Numbered from the stretch's first letter, positions 17,092 through 25,770 are shown. The stretch: DNA of 64,000 nt from Pontibacter diazotrophicus (GCF_003367245.1 NZ_QRGR01000011.1:62001-126000); one strand, 5' to 3'. A program made the numbers and translations. Notes: generated by a model not told the origin, from the sequence alone.

Positions 17092-17562
17092 ATGGTAACT
17101 GTAACCCGGACAGACTCCAGCAATAAAGACTTTGTAGAGCTTGTACGCCTTCTCGATGCGGATCTAAGTATCAGAGATGGAGAAGACCACAGCTTTTATG
17201 CGCAGTTTAATAAGATAGACATGATAAAGCATGCCGTAGTGGCTTATCAACAGGAGCAGGCAGTGGGCTGCGGGGCTGTAAAGGCTTATGCAGAAGGCAC
17301 CGGTGAAGTGAAGCGCATGTACGTGCGGCCTGCGTTTCGCGGGAAAGGAATTGCAGGAAAGATATTGAGCGAGCTAGAAAAATGGGCGGCCGAGATAGGC
17401 TTTCATACCCTTATTTTAGAAACAGGAAAGGCCCAACCGGAAGCCATACGGTTATATACCAAAAGCGACTATCAAATCATGCCTAACTACGGCCAGTATG
17501 AAAATGTAGAGAACAGCGTGTGCATGAAAAAGGTAGTAGCCGACCATAAAGTTGATGCCTAG
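17092..17562 (+). CDS. GNAT-family N-acetyltransferase
   Basis: A 156-residue single-domain acetyltransferase. VKRMYVRPAFRGKGIAGKIL holds the acetyl-CoA binding signature (R/Q-x-x-G-x-G/A), and IRLYTKSDYQIMPNYGQY is the typical C-terminal strand and tyrosine region. The N-terminus (VELVRLLDADLSIRDGEDH) matches a small clade of GNAT proteins whose substrate is unknown. It runs toward the moeB-like gene and ends 27 bases from it. The family is secure; the substrate is not assignable. Confidence 0.85.
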   Translation: MVTVTRTDSSNKDFVELVRLLDADLSIRDGEDHSFYAQFNKIDMIKHAVVAYQQEQAVGCGAVKAYAEGTGEVKRMYVRPAFRGKGIAGKILSELEKWAAEIGFHTLILETGKAQPEAIRLYTKSDYQIMPNYGQYENVENSVCMKKVVADHKVDA

Positions 17563-17589
17563 ACTGCTAACCAGGACAGGTTTCTTCTT

Positions 17590-18648
17590 TTAACCCTGCT
17601 CCATCCAGGCTTTTACACCACCCTCCAGTGAAAGCGCCTCCACATTGGGATACTTATTCCGAATAAGCTTTGCTGCTTCGGCGCTTCGCTTTCCGGAGGC
17701 ACAATAGAAAACCACTGGCTTTCCTGTTTCCAGAAAAGAAGTGTCCTGCTCTACTTTATCGAGCGGCACATGCTTCCCTCCTATACTGTACAGCAAGCGT
17801 TCAGCTGTATTCCGTACATCCACCAGTTCATAAACTCCCTGTTCTATACCTGCTTTTAACTCAGGGGCAGTGATAGTGGGCACAAAATCTGTTTCCGGTA
17901 AAGTCGTGATGCTTGTATTGGTTACGGTACCGATTTTGATGATGCGGCTTTGCATAGTTTGTGCATCCACCAGCAGCATTTTCCCAGTCAGCACCTCCCC
18001 TGTTTTTGTGATGTACTTGATCACCTCATTCGCTTGCATGCAGCCTATCATACCTGCCAGCGTGGGTATCACACCCCCTTCCGCACAATTAGGCACCTGA
18101 GAAGCGTCTACATCCGGAAAAATGTCCCTGTAGTTCGGGGTTCTTGTTCCGTCCTCATTGGGTGCATTCCACACCGCTACCTGCCCTTCAAATTGATAAA
18201 TAGCACCGTACACCAAGGGTTTATCAGCCAGCACACAGGCATCATTTAACAGGTAGGTGGTGTCAAAATTATCTGTTCCATCCAGCACCAGGTCATAGTC
18301 CTGCAGGAGGTCCATTACATTATTAGAAGTGACTTTTACATCATGCGGCACCAGCTTTACGCCGGGGTTTTGCTTTTGTAGCTTCTCACATGCTACTAAG
18401 GCTTTTTTCTGGCCTACCTCCTCCGGCGTAAACAAAATCTGCCGGTGCAGATTGCTGACCGACACCGTATCAAAATCCGCTATACCAATAGTACCCACTC
18501 CTGCCGACGTTAAATACTGTGCCGCAGGACAGCCTAAACCTCCTGTTCCTACAATAAGCACACGTGCATTTTGCAGTTGTTTTTGTGAAGTCTCGCTGAA
18601 GCCTGGTAAAGACATCTGGCAGCTGTATCGCAGTAAGTCGGGTTGCAT
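17590..18648 (-). CDS. MoeB/ThiF-like adenylyltransferase with C-terminal rhodanese, lacking zinc cysteines
   Basis: A 352-residue E1-like protein. The N-terminal ThiF fold has the ATP motif GTGGLGCPAAQYL (residues 34-46), SNLHRQ and DGTDNF, and would adenylate and sulfurylate the C-terminal Gly of MoaD or ThiS. The last 90 residues form a rhodanese domain with active-site C316 in FYCASGKRS, a sulfur donor. Unlike E. coli MoeB, both zinc CxxC pairs are absent: the first site reads PNYRDIFPD (residues 171-179) and none follows residue 240. C188 in VPNCAEGG is retained. It is the last gene of the molybdenum-cofactor operon, which supports a MoeB role over ThiF. Confidence 0.85.
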   Translation of the reverse strand: MQPDLLRYSCQMSLPGFSETSQKQLQNARVLIVGTGGLGCPAAQYLTSAGVGTIGIADFDTVSVSNLHRQILFTPEEVGQKKALVACEKLQKQNPGVKLVPHDVKVTSNNVMDLLQDYDLVLDGTDNFDTTYLLNDACVLADKPLVYGAIYQFEGQVAVWNAPNEDGTRTPNYRDIFPDVDASQVPNCAEGGVIPTLAGMIGCMQANEVIKYITKTGEVLTGKMLLVDAQTMQSRIIKIGTVTNTSITTLPETDFVPTITAPELKAGIEQGVYELVDVRNTAERLLYSIGGKHVPLDKVEQDTSFLETGKPVVFYCASGKRSAEAAKLIRNKYPNVEALSLEGGVKAWMEQG

Positions 18649-18718
18649 GAGGGTATTCTTTTGGTTCTGAAATAAGATGATTTAAGTCTGGGAAATTAAA
18701 ATACTGATGTCTGATGAA

Positions 18719-19897
18719 TTACTCCTGCATCATCTGTTTCACTTTCTCAGATTCTTCCGGCGTGTTGACATTCAGGAGTGCATCAGGGTTTATAGGCTTC
18801 AACATGTTGATGTCGCTGTTACGTAAGACCTTGCGCGGGCACGTGTACCCCTGGGCCAGGAAAGCGAGCAACAGCGGGTAGCTTTTCGGCTCCCAAATGG
18901 TAATGAGCGGCTCCGGGAAACCATCATGCGGGCTCTCAAAAGTCGTAGCAACAGAAGAAATACTTCTGTTATCAGTCAGGCGCTGCAAGGTATGCTGGTC
19001 CAGCAAAGGCAGGTCGCAGGCTACTACCAGCCAGGCCGCATCCGGCTGCTCCCGAAACGCAGAAAGGATAGCGCCATAAGGGCCTAAACCTGTAAAGGTA
19101 TCTACCACTGTTTTGTAGTTGCTGTCAAATTCTTCCTGTTGCTCGGGGCGACAGGAAATAAACACCTCCGGACAGAATTGCTTTAGCAGGTCCGCTACAT
19201 AATACCGCTGCTCTTTCCCGTGCCACTGCATGGTTCCTTTATCTTGCCCCATGCGCACACTTTTTCCTCCCGCTAATACCAATCCGTTCAGCACTGGCTT
19301 TGCCTGCTGCAATTGCTTCTGAAAGAAGGTGATAATCTTATCTGTTTCACTCAGCCGATACAGGGGCAGTTTCTGCCAATCCGGAATCACCTCCTGCACA
19401 AAGTCAAACACCTCCTTTGCATTATCAGCCAACAAGATAAGCTGCACATTCGTGAGCTGTTCCAGGCGCTTTTGTAGGGATGCTTTTTTACTTTCATCTA
19501 TCACCACCACCTGCGCTTTCGCCTGCTGGTGGTTTCCATTTACCAGCACCGCATCCATATCAGAAAAGAACTGTCTGAATTGGAAAGGATCCAACTCAGT
19601 GTTTAAGTCAAACTGATGGTAACTGATTTGGTCGGTATATTCTGCTACAGCACCTGCTGCCATGCGGCCGGGCAGAGTCTCACCCCCATCTGAATGGGCA
19701 TGCGAAGCATCTACATACGCGCATTTATAATCAGCAGACAGAGCCTTAATAACCGCATCCGCCAGCGTTTTGATAGCTCCACAAGGTGTGCCCACTATTG
19801 CCCACTCGTTGCGTGCGAAGTTGCCATACGCAGGCCTCGAAATTACACTGTGTTTTTTATGCTCTTTTGAAGTCACGCTTTCCTCCTGTTTTTTCAA
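18719..19897 (-). CDS. mobA: Fusion of degenerate MobB-like domain to MobA molybdopterin guanylyltransferase
   Basis: A 392-residue two-domain protein. Residues 205-221 (GLVLAGGKSVRMGQDKG) begin a MobA nucleotidyltransferase domain that uses GTP to make the guanine dinucleotide form of the cofactor; VVACDLPLLDQHTLQRL is its second motif. Residues 30-200 resemble the P-loop protein MobB, but the nucleotide loop reads GTPCGAIKT (36-44), which breaks the GxxxxGK[ST] spacing, so GTP binding there is doubtful. The start overlaps moaC by 41 bases. MobA typically serves DMSO-reductase-type enzymes, yet the only molybdenum enzyme in the window is of the xanthine-oxidase type. MobA is secure; the MobB part is an inference. 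Confidence 0.8.
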   Translation of the reverse strand: MKKQEESVTSKEHKKHSVISRPAYGNFARNEWAIVGTPCGAIKTLADAVIKALSADYKCAYVDASHAHSDGGETLPGRMAAGAVAEYTDQISYHQFDLNTELDPFQFRQFFSDMDAVLVNGNHQQAKAQVVVIDESKKASLQKRLEQLTNVQLILLADNAKEVFDFVQEVIPDWQKLPLYRLSETDKIITFFQKQLQQAKPVLNGLVLAGGKSVRMGQDKGTMQWHGKEQRYYVADLLKQFCPEVFISCRPEQQEEFDSNYKTVVDTFTGLGPYGAILSAFREQPDAAWLVVACDLPLLDQHTLQRLTDNRSISSVATTFESPHDGFPEPLITIWEPKSYPLLLAFLAQGYTCPRKVLRNSDINMLKPINPDALLNVNTPEESEKVKQMMQE

Positions 19898-20333
19898 TCA
19901 GCTTCGTTTCTTTGATGACAATATCATGGCTCAGGGCCTTACACATATCATATACGGTGAGCGCTGCCACAGATGCCCCGACCAAAGCCTCCATTTCGAT
20001 ACCCGTTTTCGCCGTGATGCTGGCCGTGCAGTCAATCACCACTTCCTGCTGCTCGTTTATCTGAATGCTGATGTTGCAGTTATCCATACCAATCGGGTGG
20101 CAGAGCGGAATCAGGTCGCCGGTCTTCTTCGCCGCCATCACACCTGCAATAATAGCTGTTTGGAATACGGAGCCTTTCTTCGTCTGTATATCGTCTGCGG
20201 TAAATTTCTCCAGTACTTCGGATGGCAGCACCACGATGCTTCTTGCTGTGGCAGTGCGGTGAGTCACCTGCTTCCCGCTTACATCCACCATCGTGGCTTT
20301 TCCCTCTTTGTCTAAGTGTGAAAATTCACTCAT
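19857..20333 (-). CDS. moaC: Cyclic pyranopterin monophosphate synthase
   Basis: A 158-residue enzyme that converts the MoaA product to cyclic pyranopterin monophosphate. Conserved blocks are all visible: MVDVSGKQVTHRTATAR, KKGSVFQTAIIAGVMAAKKT, LIPLCHPI and ITAKTGIEMEALVGAS, with the C-terminal KALSHDI. Length and motifs are standard. It sits between moeA and the mobA fusion, and its 3' end overlaps the latter by 41 bases, consistent with translational coupling. Very secure. Confidence 0.95.
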   Translation of the reverse strand: MSEFSHLDKEGKATMVDVSGKQVTHRTATARSIVVLPSEVLEKFTADDIQTKKGSVFQTAIIAGVMAAKKTGDLIPLCHPIGMDNCNISIQINEQQEVVIDCTASITAKTGIEMEALVGASVAALTVYDMCKALSHDIVIKETKLIEKTGGKRDFKRA

Positions 20334-20357
20334 GCTATAGTCTTAAGAATCTGAGTA

Positions 20358-20418
20358 CTTAGAGTATGTTTAAAATTCATACTTTGCAAGCGAAAACGAA
20401 ATTTAAACATGCTCTAAG
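20358..20418. repeat. 61-bp imperfect inverted repeat between moaC and moeA
   Basis: Left arm CTTAGAGTATGTTTAAAATT (20358-20377) pairs with AAATTTAAACATGCTCTAAG (20399-20418), 18 of 20 positions, around a 21-base loop. The CTTAGAG/CTCTAAG ends and small size suggest a MITE-like element or a stable hairpin inside the operon. Confidence 0.7.
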
Positions 20419-20439
20419 GAAAGCTTCGGGTATTATAGT

Positions 20440-21687
20440 TTAAACCTTCCGCCTGAAAGGCCACACCCGGTATACCTCTCCCTGCTTAAAGTTACACCCT
20501 TCAGCGGGAAGCTCCAAAAAAGCATCTGCCTCTACCAGGTTGGCAAAGTCGCCGGAGCCGTTGCCCTCCAGCGGTGTGGCCAGCATTTGCCCCTGCTCGT
20601 TCAGGCTTATGTTCACCTGCAGGAAATACTGTAAGGAAGGGTTAAAAGTGATGTCCTTGCTTAACGCAGCATATAGACTTGATTTTGCCCCAATACCCAG
20701 GCACGCCTGGAGCCAGGGCAGAAAATACCGGTGAAAGCACATGAAGGTGGAGACCGGATTACCCGGTAAAGCAAACACATGCACGCCATTGTCATGCTTC
20801 CCGAACCAAAACGGCTTCCCCGGCCTTTGCTTCACTTTATGGAAAAGCTTCGTTACCGCCAACTCTTCCAGCACCTGCGGCACATAATCAAATTTCCCCA
20901 TAGAGATGCCTCCACTCAGGATGAGCACATCATACTGTTGCAGGCAATTGTTCAGCTGCCGCTTCAGAGTGGCTACGTCATCAGGAATATGCAGCAAGTC
21001 AGCCTGCAAGCCATATTGCTGTAGAGCAGCTTTTATGGTATAACTGTTAGAGCGCCTTATCTGGTAAGGCAAGGGTGTTTCCTCTACTTTCACCAGTTCA
21101 TCTCCGGTAGAAATCACCACCACCTTCGGAAGCGTTTTTACCTGCAGTTCCTTCGCTCCCACTGCTGCAGCTACGCCTATAAGCGCAGGAGTAACTACCT
21201 GACTCGCCAACGCAACAGGCTCCTGCTGCTTTTTATCTTTCCCCTGCGCATGTATATTTTGGCCTTTGTTGATTCCGTTTGTTTGGAGGGTTGCCATCCC
21301 GTCCTGTATCACCAGGTCCTCATACCTTACCACTGTATCTGTGGAGGCGGGTAAAGCGGCCCCCGTCATAATTTCAACGCATTCTTCTGCAGACTGGATT
21401 TCTACAGGCTTGTCTCCTGCTGCCTGTGTCGCGGTGATGTTGAAAGTTTGAATACCTTGTTCAATCGCCTCATACCGAAATGCAATGCCATCCATGGCCA
21501 CACGGTTATAAGGTGGCATGTCTCTGTCTGCTTTTAAATCTTCGGCTAACACTCTGCCTAAAGCCTCTTCAAACGGCACGCTTTCCGTACCGAAATCTTT
21601 AACTTCTGCCTTAATGATTGCTTCTGCTTCCTCAACTTGAACCATATCTGAAAATGGGATTTGAGTCTGTGTAAATGATTTTCTCAC
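20440..21687 (-). CDS. moeA: Molybdopterin molybdenumtransferase
   Basis: A 415-residue enzyme that inserts molybdate into adenylated molybdopterin. Signatures: MPPYNRVAMDGIAFR, EIMTGAALPAST, VVISTGDELV, SNSYTIKAAL, LSGGISMGKFDYVPQ and VFALPGNPVSTFMCF, all standard MoeA blocks in order, with a C-terminal domain IV. An alternative in-frame ATG at 21645 (MVQVEEAEAII) would remove the first 14 residues and matches the usual MoeA N-terminus better. It is separated from moaA by 67 bases and from moaC by the inverted repeat at 20358-20418. Very secure. Confidence 0.95.
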   Translation of the reverse strand: MRKSFTQTQIPFSDMVQVEEAEAIIKAEVKDFGTESVPFEEALGRVLAEDLKADRDMPPYNRVAMDGIAFRYEAIEQGIQTFNITATQAAGDKPVEIQSAEECVEIMTGAALPASTDTVVRYEDLVIQDGMATLQTNGINKGQNIHAQGKDKKQQEPVALASQVVTPALIGVAAAVGAKELQVKTLPKVVVISTGDELVKVEETPLPYQIRRSNSYTIKAALQQYGLQADLLHIPDDVATLKRQLNNCLQQYDVLILSGGISMGKFDYVPQVLEELAVTKLFHKVKQRPGKPFWFGKHDNGVHVFALPGNPVSTFMCFHRYFLPWLQACLGIGAKSSLYAALSKDITFNPSLQYFLQVNISLNEQGQMLATPLEGNGSGDFANLVEADAFLELPAEGCNFKQGEVYRVWPFRRKV

Positions 21688-21754
21688 TGATGAGTGAAGT
21701 GCATCAGTTGTATTCCTAAGAATAAAGGAACAGGATTATGGGTGGTGGTAAAAA

Positions 21755-22744
21755 CTATCCTCCGATAGTGGCCATGGAAGCATTTAGAGAAGAACGTTCT
21801 AAACTGTTTCTCTCCGCTTCCCAGCCGTTTATCTCTTTCTTACCAATAGCATCCATCAAAGCTGCCTGTAATGCAGTTTCGCCGGCACCTGCACGCATGA
21901 GGTCTTTTACATTCATCACACCATCACCATACAGGCACGTTTTCAGTACGCCAAGTGGGGTAAGCCTGATACGGTTGCAGGTGCCGCAGAACGAACGCGT
22001 ATAAGCTGCAATTACTCCTACATTGCCTTTGTGGCCGGGAACCTGGTAGTTATAAGAGGTTGAAAAAGGTGCGTCAGGGACTTTCTGGATATCAGGATAC
22101 TTATCTTTGATGGTATTTAGTATCTGTACATGGTCCCAGGTAAGGCTGGTGTAGTGGTTGCCTTCCCCGTTAAAGGGCATCTCCTCAATGAAACGGACAC
22201 TGACTGGTAAGTCTTTGGTAAGTTCTACAAGGGGCAGAATATCATCTGTGTTCTTACCCTCCATGACCACTGCATTCAGTTTTACCTCTATGTCGTGGTG
22301 CAGCAAGGCTTCCATGGTTTCCAATACCTTTGGCAGTTCATCCCGGCGCGTGATAGCGAAAAACCGGTTTCTGTCGAGGGTATCAAGGCTGAGGTTAACG
22401 GATTTTACGCCTAGTTTCTTAAGCTCAGGGACAAAGGGAGCAGTTAGTACGCCGTTTGTGGTAATGGTAAGTTCCTGCAGGCCCTGCAGCTTAGACAGTT
22501 TAGTTAAAAAGGACATAAATTCTTTCCGCACGAAAGGCTCCCCTCCCGTGATGCGTATTTTCTCTATCCCCATTTTCACCATCACAGAACAAATGTGGAG
22601 CATCTCTTCATAGGTCATCAATTCCTTTCTGCCCAGCCAGTCAAGCCCCTCCTCCGGCATACAGTAAAAGCAGCGCAGGTTGCACCTGTCTGTTACCGCC
22701 AGCCTTAAGTAGTTTATCTTTCTTCCGTGTTTGTCTATCAACAT
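21755..22744 (-). CDS. moaA: GTP 3',8-cyclase (radical SAM)
   Basis: A 329-residue enzyme for the first step of molybdopterin synthesis. CNLRCFYCM holds the radical-SAM cluster (Cx3Cx2C), FCGTCNRIRLTPLG begins the second C-terminal 4Fe-4S site with its third Cys in LKTCLYG, and the protein ends in the Gly-Gly tail (ATIGG) that MoaA needs. The frame stays open upstream to 22888, but I place the start at 22744: MLIDKHGRKINYLRLAVTDR is the normal N-terminus, and the mRNA reads AGAGGAAC a few bases before the ATG, one of few good Shine-Dalgarno sites here. The longer version would translate part of the palindrome at 22870. First gene of the leftward operon. Confidence 0.95.
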   Translation of the reverse strand: MLIDKHGRKINYLRLAVTDRCNLRCFYCMPEEGLDWLGRKELMTYEEMLHICSVMVKMGIEKIRITGGEPFVRKEFMSFLTKLSKLQGLQELTITTNGVLTAPFVPELKKLGVKSVNLSLDTLDRNRFFAITRRDELPKVLETMEALLHHDIEVKLNAVVMEGKNTDDILPLVELTKDLPVSVRFIEEMPFNGEGNHYTSLTWDHVQILNTIKDKYPDIQKVPDAPFSTSYNYQVPGHKGNVGVIAAYTRSFCGTCNRIRLTPLGVLKTCLYGDGVMNVKDLMRAGAGETALQAALMDAIGKKEINGWEAERNSLERSSLNASMATIGG

Positions 22745-22869
22745 CTTTTGTTCCTCTGAAATTCTGGTGAAGGGTATTGCAGAAATCTCTCCGCAGCATG
22801 CCTGTTTCTGTAACCACTTTTCCGATACCTTAGTTTGATTCTTTCTGGTTACGCGAAGTACAAAAAGGA

Positions 22870-22944
22870 CCCATCCCTGCCCCTCCACGGAGGGGAATAA
22901 ATTATACTTGTAGAAATTCCCCTCCTCGGAGGGGCAGGGGTGGG
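22870..22944. repeat. 75-bp palindrome with hairpin-forming arms (CCCCTCC/GGAGGGG type)
   Basis: Left arm 22870-22898 and right arm 22916-22944 pair over 26 of 29 positions. Each arm is itself a hairpin (CCCCTCC with GGAGGGG around two bases), as in copies of short mobile palindromes. It lies just upstream of moaA, and a related half-copy occurs at 29218. Confidence 0.8.
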
Positions 22945-22980
22945 TATTCTTTTATACATCAAAACTATATCACCATCCCT

Positions 22981-23034
22981 GAAAAAAGAAACATGTCGCC
23001 AGTGTCAGGTTGAGCTTTACACTTGGCGACATGT
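22981..23034 (-). terminator. Rho-independent terminator after the molybdenum-enzyme large subunit
   Basis: On the minus strand a 15-bp stem (ACATGTCGCC... paired with GGCGACATGT, 22991-23034, one bulge) is followed by TTTCTTTTTT (22981-22990). It begins 27 bases past the stop of the gene at 23061 and separates it from moaA. Confidence 0.85.
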
Positions 23035-23060
23035 CCCATCTTATTCTATATAAAGTTCTT

Positions 23061-25205
23061 TTAAACGGTTTTTAACTCTGCCTGCTCTATAAATGGCTGG
23101 TTTCGCAGTCGCTTGCCTGTTGCTTTGTAAATGGCATTTGCAACAGCCCCACCAGTTGGCGGAAGCGCCGGTTCACCTAAACCGGTTGGGTTTATGCCGT
23201 TGTTAACAAAATAAACATCCACCTCAGGCACTTCCTTCAGGCGAATCAGCCGGTAATTGTTAAAGTTTTTCTGGTCCGGTGCCCCATTTTTGAACGTGAG
23301 GTTGCTGTACATTGCATGACCGAGGCCATCCACGATTCCACCCTTTACCTGCTGATAAGCGCCACTCAGGTTAACCACCATACCACAATCGCAGGCAGCG
23401 TATACCTTTGTTACGACTGGAACATTATTCTTCACCGCTACCTCTCCTACCTGGGCCACATAAGACCTGTGTGAGAAATAAACGCTGAATCCCTGCGCTA
23501 CTCCTTTCTTCCTGCCCCAGCCGGATTTTTCCACAGCTAAATCAATGACACCTTTCATACGGTCGATGTCATACTTGATTTCACCTACAGGTGCTTTCTT
23601 TGCTTTAGCCAGCAACTCCAGGCGGAACTGCACGGGGTCTTTGCCGGCTGCCTGAGCCACCTCGTCCAAAAACGATTGCTCTGCAAATGCCAGGAAATTG
23701 GTAATTGGTGCGCGCCATGGGCCTGTGGTAATCGGCGATTTGTGCTCTACCGAATCAATCAGCAGGTTGTCTACGCTACCAGATGGGAAATTGTCTTCAC
23801 GGGTCGGATTACCGGAGCTCATTCCCACACCACGCAGTTTGTAGCCAATCATATTGCCTTTGGCATCGAGGGCGGCCTCAAAGCGGTAACGCACCGCCGG
23901 GCGATACGTACCGCCTGTCATGTCATCTTCGCGGGTCCATATAACTTTTACCGGTGCTTTGATGATGCTGGAAAGTTCAGCTGCCTCCACCACGTAGTCG
24001 GCACTCAGCCTTCTGCCAAACCCACCACCGAGTCGGGTTAACTCCACCGTTACTTTCTCTGGAGCAATGTTAAGCAACTTTGCTACCTCGCTGCGTGCTC
24101 TTTCAGGAGTTTGGGTAGGTCCTGCCAGTTCTACCCCATCCAGGCGCACATGCGCGAAAAAGTTCATGGGCTCCATCGGGCTGTGGGGCAGGAACGGGCA
24201 CTGGTACTCGCTCTTGATAACCTTCGCCGCCTTCTGGAAGGCTGCCGCTACATCACCATCTTTCCTGTGAACAGTTGCATCCGGGCTGTCCAGCAGTTCT
24301 TTGAAAATACGATCATGATCAGTACTGCTTTCAAGCGGAGCATCCTCCTCGTATTCTAATTTAAGGGCTTTACGGGCTTTATTTACCTGCCAGGTAGATT
24401 TACCCACCACGGCTACATTGCTTTTGAAGGTCACCACGTCCACAATACCAGGCATGGCCTTTGCTGCGGCGGCATCCACTGACTTCAATTTCATACCGAA
24501 GGCCTTCGGGCGCTGAATCATGGCAAACAACATACCTTCTTTATAGACATCCATGCCATAAAGGGGCTTGCCCGTGATCATCTCATGATTATCCACGTTG
24601 CGTACCGCTGTACCAATCAGCTTAAAGTTTTTCGGGTCCTTCAGCTTTACGTCCTTTGGAACCGGTACTTTTGAAGCCTCGGTCGCCAGATCGCCATAGC
24701 TCAGTTTGCGGCCAGTTGCCTGGTGCACCACCATCCCATTATCAGTGGTGAGAGTGCTGGCCGACACCTTCCAGCGCTTGGCAGCTGCTTCCATTAACAT
24801 ATGGCGTGCGGTGGCACCGGCTGTGCGCAGGCGATCCCAGGAATGCGGAACGGCACCGCTACCACCAGTTACCTGGCGCTCAAACTTATTTGTATCTAAT
24901 GGAGCCTGCACCACCTTCACCTTTGTCCAGTCTGCGTCGAGTTCCTCGGCCACAATCATCGGGAAAGAGGTTTTGATGTTCTGGCCCAGCTCCGGGTTAG
25001 GGGAAAAGATGGTCACAATACCGTCTGGCGAAAGCGCTAAGAAGCTGTTGAATTCAATTTCACCTGCGGCAATGGCTGTATCGCTTACTACCTCCAGCGC
25101 CGAAGCGACAGAGCTGGTCCAGCTGAAACCCAGGAAGAGACCGCCACTTGCCGTAGCGGCCAGCTTCATAAAATTGCGTCTGCTTGGTTTAGATAAACTT
25201 GACAT
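23061..25205 (-). CDS. Molybdopterin-binding aldehyde/isoquinoline oxidoreductase large subunit (IorB-like)
   Basis: A 714-residue xanthine-oxidase-family molybdenum subunit. A twin-arginine signal is present (SRRNFMKLAATASGG, residues 8-22), so the enzyme is exported folded. Cofactor-channel motifs include GRRLSADYVVEAAELS, GTAVRNVDNHEMITGKPLYG and the C-terminal GLGEPALPPTGGAVANAIY, whose Glu is the catalytic base position. The order and length match isoquinoline 1-oxidoreductase beta subunits. The substrate is unknown; related enzymes oxidise N-heterocycles or aldehydes. Its start is 2 bases past the small-subunit stop. The stop is followed by a terminator. The MocA and XdhC genes upstream support cofactor maturation of this enzyme. 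Confidence 0.9.
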   Translation of the reverse strand: MSSLSKPSRRNFMKLAATASGGLFLGFSWTSSVASALEVVSDTAIAAGEIEFNSFLALSPDGIVTIFSPNPELGQNIKTSFPMIVAEELDADWTKVKVVQAPLDTNKFERQVTGGSGAVPHSWDRLRTAGATARHMLMEAAAKRWKVSASTLTTDNGMVVHQATGRKLSYGDLATEASKVPVPKDVKLKDPKNFKLIGTAVRNVDNHEMITGKPLYGMDVYKEGMLFAMIQRPKAFGMKLKSVDAAAAKAMPGIVDVVTFKSNVAVVGKSTWQVNKARKALKLEYEEDAPLESSTDHDRIFKELLDSPDATVHRKDGDVAAAFQKAAKVIKSEYQCPFLPHSPMEPMNFFAHVRLDGVELAGPTQTPERARSEVAKLLNIAPEKVTVELTRLGGGFGRRLSADYVVEAAELSSIIKAPVKVIWTREDDMTGGTYRPAVRYRFEAALDAKGNMIGYKLRGVGMSSGNPTREDNFPSGSVDNLLIDSVEHKSPITTGPWRAPITNFLAFAEQSFLDEVAQAAGKDPVQFRLELLAKAKKAPVGEIKYDIDRMKGVIDLAVEKSGWGRKKGVAQGFSVYFSHRSYVAQVGEVAVKNNVPVVTKVYAACDCGMVVNLSGAYQQVKGGIVDGLGHAMYSNLTFKNGAPDQKNFNNYRLIRLKEVPEVDVYFVNNGINPTGLGEPALPPTGGAVANAIYKATGKRLRNQPFIEQAELKTV

Positions 25206-25207
25206 GG

Positions 25208-25669
25208 CTATTTAGATTTATTGGCGGCTAAAGCAACGGCTTCACGAATACGGTGATAGGTGCCGCAACGGCAGATATTTCCGTTCATCGTGTTATCGAT
25301 TTCTTCCTGCGTCGGGTTCGGGTTCTTGTTGAGCAAGGCGGTTGCTGCCATTATCTGGCCCGCCTGGCAGTAGCCACATTGCGCCACGTCTACTTCGTTC
25401 CAGGCTAACTGCACCGGATGGTCACCGTTTTCAGAAAGTCCTTCTATGGTCGTGACTTTGGAGGTGCCTACGGCAGAAACCGGGTAAACGCAGGAGCGAA
25501 CGGCATCCCCGTTCACGTGAACCGTACACGCGCCGCATTGCGCAATGCCGCACCCGTACTTGGTTCCGACTAACCCCAGGTTGTCGCGCAGCACCCACAA
25601 TAAAGGAGTGTCTGCCTCAACGTCGGCCTCGTAGCTTCGACCGTTGATTTGCAGCTTATAAGTGGCCAT
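25208..25669 (-). CDS. 2Fe-2S subunit of the molybdenum oxidoreductase (IorA-like)
   Basis: A 153-residue iron-sulfur subunit with two 2Fe-2S clusters. The plant-type N-terminal domain has [20 protein letters not shown] with the fourth Cys in [10 protein letters not shown], and the C-terminal domain has [10 protein letters not shown] followed by [10 protein letters not shown]. It would pass electrons from the molybdenum site to an acceptor. No Tat signal of its own is present, as usual; it is carried out with the large subunit. Two bases separate it from the large-subunit gene. Very secure. Confidence 0.95.
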   Translation of the reverse strand: MATYKLQINGRSYEADVEADTPLLWVLRDNLGLVGTKYGCGIAQCGACTVHVNGDAVRSCVYPVSAVGTSKVTTIEGLSENGDHPVQLAWNEVDVAQCGYCQAGQIMAATALLNKNPNPTQEEIDNTMNGNICRCGTYHRIREAVALAANKSK

Positions 25670-25770
25670 ATGAATCTATGTATGAGATTAAATTCTAAAT
25701 TAATTAAATATTGCCAGTATGCAGTAGGAAATTCAAAAAACAGCTAAAATATATCTGCCTAAGACACTGA

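Noticed and set aside
22745..22888. N-terminal extension of moaA by 48 residues
   Set aside because: The extension is not MoaA-like, enters the palindrome at 22870, and a good AGAGGAAC site precedes the ATG at 22744.
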